The notes below the pieces were generated by a model. That model was not told the origin of the DNA. It was given only the letters and a program-made list of their open reading frames with translations, and did no database searches. The position numbers and the translations under genes were made by a program. Shown here one piece after another: positions 6,730-7,468 of a DNA stretch of 7,468 nt. The stretch is from Desulfobacteraceae bacterium (GTDB lineage: Bacteria; Desulfobacterota; Desulfobacteria; Desulfobacterales; Desulfobacteraceae): the NCBI GenBank assembly GCA_011390435.1, contig JAABSK010000127.1, positions 1 through 7,468 on the forward strand, given 5' to 3'. Numbering within the stretch: position 1 is the first letter of the stretch; the number at the start of each line of letters is the position of its first letter.

Positions 6730-7468
6730 ATGAAAGATATCGATATAGTGATTGAAATTTGCGGCAGTGCGGGAGAAGGAACCATCTCAGCCGGAGAAAT
6801 TATGAGCAGATTCATGAGTTCCCAGGGGTTTGAAATCATGTCTTTTGATTCATATCCTGCGGAAATCAGGGGGTTTGGAAAATGTGTGGCACACACACGG
6901 ATCAGTGCCACACCGATTTATTCACCGGGAAAACAGGCAGATGTTCTGATCTCTTTAAATGATAAACATTCGATTTCCCAGTTGTCTGCCCTGAAAAAAG
7001 AGGGGGTGCTGATTTATGAAAGCCAGCCTGCCAGACCCCACAGGGAAAATGAAAGTGTTGCCGGTCAGGCAGCCCCGGGTGTGATCGCTTATGGCGTGCC
7101 GTTGTCCATGCTGGCCCAGAAAGCAGCCGGAAACGACAGGGGACGGAACATGGTGGCTCTGGGCGCACTCAGCGCTGTTTTTCACCTGGACCGGGAGGCG
7201 TTTACAACGGCCATCAAAAACCGGTACGGCAAGAAAAAACAGGTTGTGATCGACTCCAATGTCAATTCATTTCTGGAGGGATTTGACTGGGCAAAAGAAC
7301 ACATCAAAAAACAGGACAACTACTCGTTTGACGGCAAGGCACCTGGAAAACAGCGTGAAAAGCTTATTGTCAACGGAAACCAGCTGGTGGCCCAGGCAGC
7401 TCTGGATGCAAACCTCACATTTTATGCAGGGTATCCCATCACCCCTGCCACAAAAATTATGGAAATTT
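6730..7468 (+). CDS. 2-oxoacid:acceptor oxidoreductase alpha subunit, gamma-alpha fusion (KorA-like), 3' end outside window
   Basis: The frame runs open from ATG 6730 to the window end (246 codons). AAGGAT at 6715-6720 is the ribosome-binding site, nine bases upstream. The N-terminal part matches the gamma domain of 2-oxoacid:ferredoxin oxidoreductases: a glycine-rich GSAGEGT (12-18), then YPAEIRGFGK (42-51), then HTRIS. After a polar linker (about residues 185-205) the alpha domain begins near LIVNGNQLVAQAAL and continues into AGYPITPATKIMEI (233-246), a hallmark of KorA/OorA-type alpha subunits. Such fused subunits are usually about 550-620 residues, so more than half is missing. Together with a thiamine-diphosphate-binding beta subunit, expected just downstream, the enzyme would interconvert a 2-oxoacid plus CoA with acyl-CoA and CO2, using ferredoxin-level electrons. 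2-Oxoglutarate is a reasonable guess for a Desulfobacter-like organism, but pyruvate or branched-chain and aryl 2-oxoacids cannot be excluded. Confidence 0.88.
   Translation, partial: MKDIDIVIEICGSAGEGTISAGEIMSRFMSSQGFEIMSFDSYPAEIRGFGKCVAHTRISATPIYSPGKQADVLISLNDKHSISQLSALKKEGVLIYESQPARPHRENESVAGQAAPGVIAYGVPLSMLAQKAAGNDRGRNMVALGALSAVFHLDREAFTTAIKNRYGKKKQVVIDSNVNSFLEGFDWAKEHIKKQDNYSFDGKAPGKQREKLIVNGNQLVAQAALDANLTFYAGYPITPATKIMEI

Overview
This window reads as chromosomal DNA of an anaerobic bacterium, most probably a sulfate-reducing member of the Desulfobacterota (Desulfobacteraceae-like). The reasons are moderate GC content, a RecA and AlaRS of ordinary bacterial type placed next to each other, and an adjoining cluster of cysteine-rich flavoproteins with a 2-oxoacid:acceptor oxidoreductase subunit, which is typical of strict anaerobes that rely on ferredoxin. 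The taxonomic call is inference from gene content and protein style, not from a database match.

Layout: every gene is on the + strand. Bases 1-79 hold the last 25 codons of an upstream gene, most likely pgpA (phosphatidylglycerophosphatase A). After 16 bases comes recA (96-1130), and after a further 26 bases alaS (1157-3793). These three are packed like a housekeeping operon. No recX lies between recA and alaS, where many proteobacteria have one. About 100 bases separate alaS from the next gene. This gap holds a good sigma70-type promoter (TTGACA, 17 bases, TAAACT) and an inverted repeat that embraces the likely start codon.

A second, redox operon follows. It contains a 584-residue GltD-like iron-sulfur flavoprotein with a C-terminal ferredoxin-type domain (3898-5652), a second 345-residue FAD protein (5668-6705), and the start of a fused gamma-alpha 2-oxoacid:acceptor oxidoreductase alpha subunit (6730 to the window end, truncated). 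The thiamine-diphosphate-binding beta subunit is not in the window and probably follows. The likely joint job is CoA-dependent oxidative decarboxylation of a 2-oxoacid, or the reverse carboxylation, with the flavoproteins passing electrons between low-potential iron-sulfur carriers and pyridine nucleotides. The substrate cannot be read from the sequence.

The most interesting points are in the redox operon. The second flavoprotein has altered nucleotide-binding signatures in two places. The ferredoxin domain of the first lacks one canonical cluster cysteine. Two flavoproteins sit beside a single oxidoreductase. No mobile element, CRISPR array, tRNA, rRNA or convincing intrinsic terminator was seen, and no stretch longer than about 105 bases is without a gene.
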